Of a stretch of DNA of 64,000 nucleotides, positions 34,891 to 46,800 are shown piece by piece (the stretch's first letter is position 1; the number at the start of each line of letters is the position of its first letter). Source of the DNA: Emydura subglobosa. Taxonomy: Eukaryota > Chordata > Testudines > Chelidae. The notes under the pieces were generated by a model. That model ran no database searches. It saw nothing but the letters and a program-made list of their open reading frames with translations, and was not told where the DNA came from. The position numbers and the translations under genes were made by a program. The DNA lies in NCBI GenBank assembly GCA_007922225.1, contig ML679969.1, positions 18,163,999-18,227,998 of the forward strand, in the 5' to 3' direction.

Positions 34891-35351
34891 TGATGAGATT
34901 TATTAGTTCTAAGATCTTGAAGAACATGGTGACCAGGAACAATCAGTTCAATTCACTATCTATAGATAACACTTCCTTTATAGATCTGTTAGTTTTAAAT
35001 GTAAAACATTTTTTGGTAAGTTTTATTTTCTTATGTACCCAGCACATTTAAGGTAGATTTAAGTAGTAATTTTTAAAATGCTGTTTTTGTGCATTTTTAT
35101 TTGAATTCTGTTTAAATAGAGCTTGACAAATTACAAGAGAAAAAATTATCTAGTAAATAAGTAATACATCATTTGCCATTTTCTACCCTGATAAGATAAA
35201 AATTAAAAATATGAATAAATGTAAGTTAAGCTACATAATTACATTCTTTATACACATTTAAGCATCTTCCTGGGTAGCAAAAAGAAGCACCAAGTTTAGT
35301 GTAAAGGCTATACTTATTTGCAAATCGACACGTTTTAATGGTCACCAACCA

Positions 35352-36494
35352 ATCAAATTGATACTGTCTCACACAGTATTCTTATCAGCAAGTTAAAGAA
35401 GTATGGGTTGGATGAATGGACTATAAAATGGATAGAGAACTGGCTAGAGCAGAGGGCTCAACGAGTAGTGATCAATGGCTCCATGTTTAGCTGGCAACCG
35501 GTCAAAAGCGGAGTGCCCCAGGGGTCAGTCCTGGGGCCGGTTTTGTTCAACATCTTTATTAATGATCTGGAGGATGGGGTAGATTGCACCCTCAGCAAGT
35601 TTGTGGATGACACTAAGCTGGGGGGAGTGGTAGATACCCTGCAAGGTAGGGATAGGATACAGAGTGACCTAAACAAACTGGAGGATTGGGCCAAAAGAAA
35701 TCTAATGAGGTTCAACAAAGATAAGTGCAGAGTCCTCCACTTAGGAAGGAAGAATCCCATGCACAGCTATAGATTGGGGACCGACGAACTGGGCAGCAGC
35801 TCTGCAGAAAGGGACCTGGGGGTAATGGTGGATAAAAAGCTGGATATGAGTCAGCAGTGTGCCCTGGTTGTCAAGAAGGCTAATGGCATATTGGGCTGCA
35901 TTAGGAGGGGCATTGCCAGCAGGTCACGGGAAGTGATTATTCCCCTCTATTCGGCATTGGTGAGGCCGCATTTAGAATATTGTGTCCAGTTTTGGGCCCC
36001 CCACTACAAAAAGGATGTGGACAAGTTGGAGAGAGTGCAGCGGAGGGCAACCAAAATGATTAGGGGCTGGAGCACAGGACTTATGAGGAGAGGCTGAGGG
36101 AACTGGGCTTGTTTAGTCTGCAAAAGCGAAGAGTGAGGGGGGATTTGATAGTGGCCTTTAACTACCTGAAAGGGGGTTCCAGGGAGAATGGGGCTAGGCT
36201 GTTCTCGGTGGTGGCAGATGACCGAACAAGGAGCAACGGTCTCAAGTTGCAGGGCGGGAGGTCTAAGTTGGACATTAGGAAAAAGTTTTTTACTAGGAGG
36301 GTGGTGAAGCACTGGAATGGGTTACCTAGGGAGGTGGTGGAATCTCCATCCTTAGAGGTTTTTAAGGTGAGGCTTGACAAAGCCCTGGGTGGGATGATAT
36401 AGCTGAGGTTAGTCCTGCTTTGAGCAGGGGGTTGGACTAGATGACCTCCTGAGGTCCCTTCCAACTCTAATCTTCTATGATTCTATGATTCTAA
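35352..36494 (+). mobile_element. Young CR1 LINE inside the hAT element
   Basis: A 229-codon frame (35408-36097) starts [20 protein letters not shown] and contains [20 protein letters not shown] and FVDDTKL (the reverse-transcriptase palm and active site). One small indel near 36070 separates it from the last 97 codons, which end near 36402. It ends with GATTCTATGATTCTA at 36494. Very close in wording to 1-1037, so both belong to a recently active subfamily. Confidence 0.94.
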
Positions 36495-36727
36495 ATTAAA
36501 CCTTCTTTAGGCAAGTAACTAAAATGCATAAACGCAAAACGTGATTAACACTGATTATTTAAATTAAGGTTTCCTGCTTGCTGATTTAAATCATAATTAA
36601 AATTGGTGATTTAAATCCGTGATTTAAATCAATCCATCCTGGACTGATGTCTTCAGCACTGCTGACTGTAAAATGGCTGGACAGATTTTCCTGTAGATGA
36701 GGAGTCTTTATCTATGTGGGTTCTCTT

Positions 36728-37150
36728 CATAGATTCTTAGCTTTCAAGGCCAGAAGGGACCATGTAGTTAGATTAGATCATGTAGTCTGATCTCCTGCTA
36801 ACATAGGTGAGAGAATTTCATCTAGTACATCTGTATTGAGCCCAACAACTTTTGTTTGACTAAAGCAGATCTTCTAGCAGGACATCCAGTTTCGATTTGA
36901 AAACTTGAAGAGAGGACAAGCCATCATTTCCCTTGGGAATTTGTTACAGTCGTTAATCACCCCGAGTGTTAACAACCTCTGCCTTAAAATTATTGGAACT
37001 TGTCTGACTTCAGATTCCAATCAGTACTACTTATTATGCCTGTCTCTGGTACATTAAAGAGTCCGTTGGCACCCAGTATTTGTACTTATACACTTAATCG
37101 AGTCACCTCTTGATCTTTTGATAAACCAAACAGATGAACCTCTTTCATCC
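36728..37150 (-). mobile_element. Old CR1 3' end, minus strand
   Basis: Plus-strand wording AGGCCAGAAGGGACCATGTA, then AATTTGTTACAGTCGTTAAT and ACTTAATCGAGTCACCTCTT, is the reverse complement of an old CR1 3' region. Diverged. Confidence 0.7.
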
Positions 37151-38880
37151 AGTCCTTATTTGAAATAAGTGGAGCAGCTCTGGCATTCTTTAGACTGTGA
37201 GTTGTTCAGGGGAAGAACAATCTATATTTTGATCCTTTGTACTGTGCTGAGCACACGTTTCATTCTGGTCAATTAAACAACTATAATTCATCAAGAATGG
37301 TGATTCTGGCTGGTGTTCAAGCTTTTTTGGCTGGAGGATTGTTCACAAAGAGGAGTTAAATCTGCAGCACAGTCATCACAAAACAGAAAGGTGTAGAGGG
37401 AGTTGGTCATTAACTAATAGCTTCTTGGATTGATTGGGGTTCTGGGCTTGACTCCAGTAGGCAGGTTTGATTAATCCATGTAAATCCACGGCTATAGTTG
37501 ACGAAGCAGCTGGGGGTCTGTGCCGTTAACTCCCACACTTATTTGGCCTTTGCCCTGTTGATATAAATGTCTCCCTTTACATTTACAGCAGCAATGATTT
37601 TGAAGAACCTTGTTGTGTGGTGCATAAGCTCTTGCAAACTAAATCTCCCTTTGCCAGGTGCATAAACTGCATTCTCCATACTACCATACAAAACTTCAAA
37701 CTAACTTTCACTTCCCTGGCAGAGGCTTCAGGACAAAAGATACTTCAAAGAGGAAGAGAAAATGAAAAATAGGACAAATCCAAGCAAAATAAGCACCATA
37801 AACAAAATCTTATGAGAGCAGGAGGAGCTGTAACTATTTTCCAGGAAACTGGTGTCACTGCCAACTCCTGCTCTTACGTGTAGTGAACACCTTAGGCGCA
37901 TGGCTGTAAAACCTTTCAAACACCCCAACCCGATTTACCTGCTGTGAGGGGATAGCCTTGTATGAGCTAAACAGCATGGGCAGAGAATCAGGCTGCTCAG
38001 TGCTGCTTTATCATGAAAGAGATTTTATTTTCTGTTCTACAGGAACTCTGTCTGCTCCAAAGGGGCCAGCAAGAACATTCAAATCAGGAAACCGTACTGC
38101 TGGGAAGTCCATGCTGAAATACCACTGATGTGAGCAGTGAAGGAGAGTGATAGATTCATCTCTGAGTGGCTTAGAGACCATCTTTGCAGCTTTGGAGGCC
38201 ACATATCTGAAGAGGCTAATAACTGGGAGATGAAACAAATCACAGCTTTTCATGCAGCTTTCCTGCAGGGAAGTCCCCCTTGTTATGATCAGATGACTAT
38301 TAGCTCATCAGATTTGTGAAAGAATTGTAAGTTTTATGATAAAAGCGTGACTTTTCCAGGGTCGTAGGGCATGCCCTAATAAAAATTTTCAGTTATGGGG
38401 TCATCGCCAACTCATGCCATGTTGGCTGTGGCAGCCATTTTAAATTTCAAATGCATTCTTTATATCAATTGATTATTTATGGTATTAAACCATCCCAGAG
38501 GGATGATTTTTTTTTTGTACATTTATATTCCTATTTTCTTAGGTATACTAAAAAAAGCAATTGTGATGGCTTGAGATTATACAACAATATTAAGAATGAA
38601 CATGCTTTGTAGCAGGTCACCAGGGAGTGTTTACTAAAATATTAATTATATAGAAAAATAACACCGTTTGCAAGTTTCTGTTCATGAACAGAAAGTGACA
38701 TTTCTCTTTGCTAAGAAAATTTTTTCAGATTGATCTATGCATGGCCGGACATTGCTGTGTCTCAGAAAGACTGAAAACATAAACATGCAGCCTAGTGCGA
38801 ATTAAGACACAAGAAAGACTTTCATAGTCTTCAGTATATTGAAACATTGCATTCTGCACCATTTTTCAAGGAGGAGAGCT
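37151..38880. other. Intergenic, nothing recognised
   Basis: Open frames near 37728-37928 and 38011-38319 lack family features and splice context. They may be chance frames or the far C-terminal decay of the remnant on the minus strand that follows. Confidence 0.4.
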
Positions 38881-39648
38881 GCACTTTGGAGGTCTCCCTT
38901 GCAGGTGTTCTGCTAAACAAGATGAGTTTATTTCACGATAGGCTCTTTTAATGGCTTGGTTTTGTCTTGCAATCTCTCTGTTACAAACATGGTGTAATGC
39001 TGCTGCCTGTCTTCTCAACCTCCCTAACTGAGACCATCACAGCAGGGTCTGCAATGTCTTTTGTGTCCAGTTTAACTAGGTCTACACGCTCTTCTGAGAA
39101 GGGGTTGACCATGTCTTCTATGACCTCAACTAGTGCCATGACATGTTGTGCAAAAGAAGCCTGGTCACCTTTCAGCTATTTATCATGCTTTTTGTTAGAC
39201 CTTTTTGGGGTGGTTCCTTTCTCTGCTGTAGTTTCAGATTCTTCTGTCAACCGGGCCACCTCTGGTTTTGCTATCCTCCAGCACCAAAGAGCCATTGGAC
39301 TTTGTGTTAGACCAGCAGCTCCAGCATTCCCTTTGATTATGGCATTATTTCGCTTATGAGCTTGGTCAAGCATGATTGCAAAGAAAACCTGCTGTGTCTT
39401 GCAAACTGTGAAATTCCCCTTTAGGAACTTTAGCTGTGTCTGGATGCACTATATGAAGACTCATCATATCTTGCAGGTGAACAAGCACCCAATGGGCATA
39501 ATTAGTATGAACTAATGCAAATAACCAAGGTGAGAGCTTTCCAAGGCATTCAGTAAAGAGATTAAAGTTTGCCTGGTGGATTGACAGCATATAGGTCAAT
39601 ACAATGAAGCGTGGTATGCCAGAAATGGAAAGCTGTTTTCTCTAGTTT

Positions 39649-40789
39649 TCAGTTGTCACACTGAGACACACCATACCTTAAAGTAGCACCCTGTAGCCCC
39701 CATATTCATCATTCATATATGAATGTGATATTTCATACAAAGCAGGCCGTGTAAGATGATATATGAAAGGTCGTGATCTGCTGAAACCCACTGTTCTGTC
39801 CAAATATGTATATCATTAGTGTGCATGAAGTTATGAGATTTTTTGGCTGTACGGCTGTTATTGAAATATGTTGTGAGTTTGGGAATCGCCCCCTGCTAGT
39901 TCTCCAGTGACAACAACAAAGGAGGTGACCAACAGCCGGGTGGGTGTTGAATGATCATCACCAGCCATTGACCAGCCGAGGAATAGTAAACAAGGGATTT
40001 ACAATTCAGTGAGAGTTGTGCAAGCATCACACAATGGGGACTGCTCAATACTATGACTCAGTTGCACAAGACCATTCCAGGGGGATTGCTCAACTCTGGG
40101 ACTCAGCAAAGCCCACCAAGACAGGCTTTGGGGTGGGCTAGTATTTTCCAGGCACATGGCCTGAGGATATAAAATAAGGGACAGTGGCATCATGCTTTTA
40201 CCTTTCTCCTCTCCAACCTATACTGAAGGCAACAAGAACACTGGGAAGACAAAGACTTGAACTGTGCAGACTGGTCCCAGGCTTAAGAGAAAGCCTGTGT
40301 ATTAAGAACTGTAACAACCCGCAACATCCAGTGGGGTGAGAAAAACTGCTTGATCCAAATACTGCTTAGTCTAATAAGGCTTAGGATTTAGACTGTGCGC
40401 TTGTTTTTTATTTTCTTTGGTAACTATCTCTGACCTTTTATGCCTACCACTTATAATTTAAAATCTATCTTTCTGTAGTTAATAAACTTACTTTAATGTT
40501 TTATCTTAACCAGTGAGTCTGCCTATAGTGCTTGGCGAATCTGCTCTGGTTATAAAGGCTGGGGCATGTCCACTTTCCTTTTGATGAAGTGGTTAATTAG
40601 TAAGTTTGCATTGTTCACAAGAACATCTTGAGCAGTGCAAGATGGTATGTGTCACACTGTCTGGATAAGGGGGGGCCCTGATGTGTATTCAGGAGCTCTG
40701 ATTACTCCTTTCTACACCAGTCTCGCATTGGGGGTGTCACGCGGGCTGGCTTGAGTGGGGGGGCATTTAGTATATTGTGTGACATCAGT
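39649..40789 (+). mobile_element. Solo LTR 1 (endogenous retrovirus-like) with 5-bp target duplication
   Basis: The LTR at 39654-40784 (1131 bp) starts TGTCACA and ends TGTGACA, and is flanked by TCAGT on both sides (39649-39653, 40785-40789). A TATAAAA lies at 40168-40174 and AATAAA at 40481-40486, placing U3, R and U5 in + orientation. No internal gag, pol or env is present, so this is a solo LTR left by recombination. Confidence 0.87.
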
Positions 40790-41793
40790 ATGGCAGAATC
40801 ATGATAATGTGTGTGATATATATCATGTCAGGTACTGTTAGGAGGGATATATCGTGCTGAGTAAGATAATATTCACGTTCATGTATTATATGTGAAATGG
40901 AAGTTATGAATGTATATGATATTTCTGTATGTCAATTGGCTGGCTGGGGGACACCCCAGACAGAGAGGCGGCAAGACAATAGCCTGCTTAATGGCCCATT
41001 AAGACACAGATGGGAGGGGCCCAGGAAGAAACTAAAAGCACACCTGAAGAATTACCAGGATTGGCCCATGTGACTCTGGACTCCGTTTTAGTTCTTGTGA
41101 CTTTCCACAGGCCGCATGGCCAGAGACAGAGTATATAGAAGATCAAACCACAGAATCCATTTTGTGTATGTTCCTATCCAGCTGCAGACACACACCTACC
41201 TCTGGATCAATTCATTGTGCAACTGAACCGAAGAACTTAGACCCATCCAGGTACTGGATGTGTACCAGAGGGAACTATACAAGCCTGCAACTCCACATTT
41301 CTTCCAGAAACCTGATGTATATGGACTTTTAATCATTTGTATGTATGTGATTGCTCTAATCTTTTAACATTTCTCTCCTGATTTATTTATTTATTATTAC
41401 AATAAACCTTTAGTTTTAGTTACTAAAGGATTGGCTGGCAGCGTGGTATTTTAGGTAAGATTCAAACTTATATTGAACTGGTACTATGGCTGACCCCTTG
41501 GGGTCAGAGGGAACCTTTTTAGTAAAGAGCATAGAGTTTAAGTAACTGGTCTCTTTACTGGACCTAGTGCTGATTTGGGAGCCAGGAACTGGAATGCAGT
41601 AAAGGGGGCTGTGGGCATTTGTGGACTGGATTCTTGATAACCAGTGTGGGGAAATCAGAAGCAGTTCATGGCTGGTTGGGAAGCCGGGCTTCAGTGTCAC
41701 CCACCAGCGCTGGGAGAATCTGCTCTCCTTTTGCAGCCTGCCCTGATCTTGGCATTCTCAGGTGGCTACCCTGGGCACGGACGGGTCACAGTA
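40786..41793 (+). mobile_element. Solo LTR 2, different family, 5-bp target duplication
   Basis: The LTR at 40791-41788 (998 bp) starts TGGCAGAATC and ends ACGGGTCA, flanked by CAGTA (40786-40790 and 41789-41793). A TATA-like GTATATAGAA lies at 41131-41140 and AATAAA at 41401-41406. Its left duplication overlaps the right duplication of solo LTR 1 by four bases, so one inserted at the edge of the other. Confidence 0.85.
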
Positions 41794-42241
41794 TGTTTCT
41801 GGGTCCAAGGCTGGGAATATCTGCTGGTGTTTCCCTGTATATAATTCATGAAAGCATTCTTGCAACTTAGCTGGGTGTGCCTCTGCACGCTGGTGGTTGA
41901 ATGATAACAGCATCCGGAAGAGTTGCTTGCAACTGGCAAAGCATTGTGAGACAGCCCAGGCTGGAGAGTTAAGGGGGCACAGCAGTGCCACCGTTCCAGG
42001 TTGTATCCTGGGGGTCTTGTCACACACACCATTTAACACACCCATGGGGGCCTCATCTTCCCTGAGACATTGGTATACTGTGTGTATGCATTTTGGAGCA
42101 AGCTGCACAGATTGCTGGCAGTTACTTGCTGGGCATGCCTAGTACATGTGACATGACACACTTTCAAGAAGGAGGCCACTTCTTTCCTAGGAAGGCCACT
42201 TTGGCCTGAACAAGGGGGTCAGCTCATCCACTATCTTCTAA

Positions 42242-42814
42242 CTAATCTCCAATCAGCTTTAGACTTGCCATTTCCAGATGCAGACCACCCCGCATAATGA
42301 CAGATTTGTCCTCTCCATACCCAGCAGGCCAGGCCCACAATATTAGTTTGGTTATGGTGAAAAGAGGCCGATCCACAGTGATCACTGTCTCTTGGCATGG
42401 GTTTAGGTGGAGTACAGCGTTCCTTATCACATCCATGGCTGGATGAATCATTGCCACAGACTTGGAGTCATCTGGAAGGAAGGGAAGAATGCAGTGACAG
42501 CAGGGGCAGTCTGGCTCTGGCTGTTTGCTGGTATGGTAAGCTGCCCTGAAAATGGCTGGATCTCCACTGAAAGTGTGCAAACTTGCTGCCTGCTTTACTT
42601 GTTCAAGCAACCTGCATTCTCCTTTCAGGGCTTGGGTAATCAGCTGGTCATCAATCTTGATTTCAGCATTTGCAGCAGGGACAAGAGCACTGGTTTTCTT
42701 CAAGATCAACAGAGGGACAATTGTGTAAGACTCAGGAAGTGATGATACAGTCATCTTCATTGATGCTGCAGTCTTACAGTCCTGGGGGGGAATTCCACGG
42801 ACAGATCTCTCCAC
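42242..42814 (-). pseudogene. Central block of the uncharacterised remnant, 190 open codons
   Basis: The longest undamaged piece of the minus-strand remnant. It holds the phrases LPESYTIVPLLI, SVAMIHPAMDVIRNAVLHLN, ETVITVDRPLF, WAWPAGYGEDKSV and GGLHLEMASLKLIGD. The frame then meets a TAG, after which LEDSG and ADPLVQAKVAF continue in the same frame past another stop. The first residue of this frame is not a true start; it continues block 42800-42939 in a shifted frame. Confidence 0.7.
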
Positions 42815-43885
42815 TTGAATACTGGGATGCTGAAAAAGTATATCCCAGTTCCATGGAAGGAGTCTGTTGCTGTGGTGAAGCTGGGAGTGTGGTCTATGTT
42901 ATCTATGGCCACACCAGTGAACAGACCACCATGAAGCTTTAGAGGACAGCACCATTATCATCCTTGAAGCATTGGCATGCACGTTTGCCATGCTGGTAGA
43001 GATAACCAATGCTCTGTTATAGGAGAAGGACAATCCAAGTTTAAAGAACATATCTACTAGTTCACTTTTTTTCATGTCTGTACAAAAAGTGTCAAACCAA
43101 TGTAGATTGGGAAAGGCATTGCTTGAGCTTCGCAGTGGTACAGACTTTCTGTTCCTTCATGGTGATGGATGTTGCTGTTGTACTGGGCCAAAGTAAGGGT
43201 AGCTGGATGAATGGAAACTTGTTTTGAGTTTTCATGTTTGGACCATCCAATACCATAGACATCAGTGCCAAATGTGACTCGGGCACAGATTTTGCTTGGC
43301 ATCCTGAGTCAACTGATCCAGTAAACCGTGTTTTCATTTGAAACATGTCCCCTCAAATAATTTTTGCTGTTTGGGGCAGGTGAAGTGCTTCTTTGTCACA
43401 GCCTTCCTCACACGCTTTTTGGAGTTATGTCCAATATCCTGGTTGAAGACAAGGAGCACATCACATTCTTCTTTGTATGCTTGGAGATCTGGAATGTGTG
43501 AAAGGATACAAGATTTTAATTTAGTGCTGTGAATGCACCCCCACCAGCGTCACCCCCACTGTTCTAGACTAGCTCTATAGAGCCTTGTGAGGTCTGCTGG
43601 TTTAAATACTGCACCTATGTCTTTGTGGTGCTTTGCTTAGTTTTCTTCTCCCTGATTTTGTTGTAGAGAGACACCAACATCTTGCATGATACTTTGCTTC
43701 TTGGGTCATTAAATCTCCTGCAGTTTTGCAAGCAAGCACTGGTCTTTCAGCTGAAGTGCACACCTGTGGACTCGACGATCTATGCCAAAGGCAGAAGCTT
43801 CATGGGAAGTTTCTGACAGTATCTTCATTTCACAAATAAAGCACACTTCTTTTTCTGGAGGTCCATTGTGTTGGTCACTTAAAGG

Positions 43886-46800
43886 AGTGTATTTCCCTGC
43901 AGTTCATCAGGGTGATCCACAGCTTTCTCAGTCCCGTCCCCCCCTGCCCCGCCCCCGCAGCCCTTTTAAATTTTGACCTTTTAAACATGACATACTTAAT
44001 ATACATATGTTTATGGATATGGGAAGTGCATTCAGCTTATGGGAATATCTGATATTTTCTACTAGAGTTTGATAGCCAGATCCGACATGCTTTCTTTTTG
44101 ATTCTGCTGGATTAACCAACTCTGCACCTGTGTATTCCTAACAAAGCACACACTGCCCCAGTCAGTAGAGGAATGGGGCATCTTTGTTGATGGACCTGCC
44201 CTTGGAAAAGCTTGTGAAAAAGATACGTTTGATGCACTAGTAATAGCCTATAGTAATTTAACATCTTTTGCTCCTGTGTAGTTAATATTACCAATTACCA
44301 AGCAGCTTTCCACACAACCAACATAGCAACTGAAAGAAAAAGATAAATGTGACTAAATTCTGCCGAGACCATACTCGTTCAAAATTAGTACAAAATGGGG
44401 CCTTACACCAATTTTAAGGTCACACTGAAGCAAAACCAAGAATACATCCCTTGTAAGTCTAATGGGAAAACAATGTTATTTGCCCATTGTGACGTTAAAA
44501 TGCTGCCACAGCCAACATGGCATGAGTTCACAATGGCCCTGTAACTGAAAATCGGTATTAAGTCAGGCCCGTAGACATATTTATCATAAAATCCACAATT
44601 CCTTCCCTTCTTTTCCTTTTTTGCCAAATCTGATAAGCTATATGAATTAGCAATTTATCTCTGGCAATGCTTCTCAGACTTTAGTGGAGAAGTAGTAGGG
44701 TGAACTTAGCCCCTGCAGGGAGTTTTATCCAGCAGATAACACAATGCCCACAGCACCCAACAGATTTCCTCCTGGGCAAAATAATTTACTTCTCCAAGAA
44801 GTGAGGCCAAGTCAAACAGTGCTATATATGACAATGCTTTCTGGGAGTGTGAGAAACAAGCTCTCTTTGTACAGGGTTACCCTGTTAAATTGTGCCATAT
44901 TTCTAGTCTAATTTGTCTAGCTTCAGCTTCCCCATTGGATCTTGTTATATTTTTGTCTGCTTGATTGAAGAATCCTCTGTTCTCCATCACTGGCAATTTT
45001 TAATTCAAGATGGCATGTTTTGCTAAGATCTGCTGTAGTTCTAACACAAGTTAATTCTTGGAAGTCCTATGGACTGCGTGATACGGGTCTGGCTCCATTA
45101 GCACAATGGACCCTTCTGGATTTATAACCTATGACCAGTGTGTTAGTCCTATTATTGCTTCTTTATAGTAGCAACTGCTTTATTATGGCTGGGAACAGCT
45201 TTTCAGGACATCCATCTTTCTATTGTAAGTGCAGAGATAGACAACACCCTGCTCCTGCCAGAAGGCTAAAGTTGTGTGCTATTAAAATATTGAACAGGCC
45301 AAAACTGCATGATGCATAATAAATACTGGGCATTCAAAGCACATTTACAAAAAGGAGGGATTTGGGTTTTTGAACAGAGAGAGAAAGGTGTAGGGTGTGT
45401 CAATACCAACGTTTCCAAACTTAGATCCATAAAAAAATATGGATTTAGGTGCCAATCCTTTTGGCCTAAGCGACTTCGCCAAGATTACAATGCAAGTCAA
45501 CGGCACGGCTAGGAAGCAGTTCTCCTAATATGCTAGCCTTTGCTCTATCCCCTGATTGGTATTGTCTTTTCTCTGGTCTGGTTTTAGAAGTGGTGTCGTG
45601 ACAGTTCTGGGAATTCCAGTCTCCCATGGGAATGTTTGCTATACCTCTTTGCATGCTAGTAAGCAAGCCGTTCAGCCAACACCCAACCAAACAGAGAATG
45701 CACTTGAAGGGTTTTGTCAAGCTACATGTGCAGTTGTATTCCACAGATGCCTTCGAAGACAAGAATTGTGGAAGATTTTCCTCACATGCTTTCAATCCCC
45801 AGCCTCTTTGCTTTCCAGGAACAAACAGATTTACACACAAACCACAGCATTGGATTTTTCCCCCAAAATTTTATTTCCAGAGATTGAACTTCAGTTTCAA
45901 ATACAAGTTTCCATTCCTGTGCCCTTCCCCCACATCAAGCAAATGCTGGGAAAAAATACTTTTCACTACAATGATCAGTAAAAAATAAATATTATAAAAC
46001 TCCAGGACATAAGACTTTGTCATATTTGTAGAGAGCTAGTACAGATGATTTTCTTCCCCACCAAAGATTTGATCAGTAGAGGAGAAATGAAAAAGTTCTG
46101 TCCCCACAGTATTCTGTTGGGGACGGAGCTAATTCTCTTTAAAATATATTCCGGACTTCAACAACAATAAAAACCCACACCACAATTACTTCCTTATAAT
46201 AAATTACTATGTACAGTTGTGATACATCTGCCAGTTGAGTGTTCTCTTGTTCACCTGTCAATTGCCAGAACAATACAGCTCTATGGTGGTCTTATACACA
46301 ACAGATACAGCTGAATTAATTCCATTTTACCATGCGCTTCTTGCTTGGTGCTTCTGATCTCTCTCAAACCCATTAGTTGTGCCAGCAAAATGTGCAAACA
46401 AAAGATGGGGACATGGAAATAATGCAAGCTGTAGTCACCTCATCAGATAAAGTGCCATGTTTAAAAAAACACTCGGGAAGAGTCAGAGCACTCTTGGAGT
46501 GAAGGCTATGCCTAATGGGAATGCTTCTTTGTTTTCCAGTTTTGAATATGTTGTGATAAGATGCCATACGGTTTGATTCCTAGCTACTCTTGCTCCATTC
46601 CAGATGGAGGGGGCACGCCCTCCTCCAGGGGCTGTGAGTCTCCACAATGCAAGAGAGACTAGGACTCAAAGCTAGGGTCCAAAAAGGCACTTCTGAGCCT
46701 GGCTAGGAAGCCACTGTTTTGCCTGGCTAGTTTTATCCCCTCTCTAGTCAACAGGCCGGAGTTTATACACTTCTAAGGCTGCTGATGCATTCAGAATTAG

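Larger units (their letters stand above)
34433..36649. mobile_element. hAT transposon remnant with perfect 8-bp target duplication
   Basis: The element 34441-36641 begins CAGGGTGGATAAAAATGG and ends ATTTAAATCAATCCATCCTG. It is flanked by identical GACTGATG at 34433-34440 and 36642-36649. A CR1 copy sits inside. Without the CR1 the element is about 1.06 kb, so most of the transposase is deleted. Confidence 0.93.
38880..43885 (-). pseudogene. Decayed gene of an uncharacterised, probably repeat-borne protein
   Basis: At least ten coding blocks run in one order on the minus strand and break by frameshifts and stops. N to C: VCFICEMK...RVHRCALQLKDQCLLAKLQ (43712-43875), DLMTQEAKYHARC (43670-43712), YKEECDVLLVFNQDIG (about 43410-43500), KTRFTGSVDSGCQ (near 43335), MPFPIYIGLTLFVQTDMKKS (near 43070), LFTGVAIDNIDHTPSF (42800-42939), then the 42242-42814 frame with VIMRGGLHLEMASLKLIGD, and 42045-42240. 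After the LTRs come ANFNLFTECLGKLSPWLFAL (39366-39641), DQAHKRNNAIIKGNAGAAG (39176-39373), and ASFAQHVMALVEVIEDMVN (near 39110-39170). From memory, similar uncharacterised proteins occur in fish and cnidarian predictions, often in many copies; I could not search. The CxxC and HxxxC pattern at the start suggests a zinc-binding module. The function is unknown. Confidence 0.68.

Noticed and set aside
38967..39359. 130-codon + frame rich in Ser/Thr
   Set aside because: It is the antisense shadow of the minus-strand remnant, whose text has clear family-like order.
45466..45988. Overlapping frames of 124, 141 and 120 codons
   Set aside because: No motif, no conserved wording that I recognise and frames on both strands, so chance is more likely.
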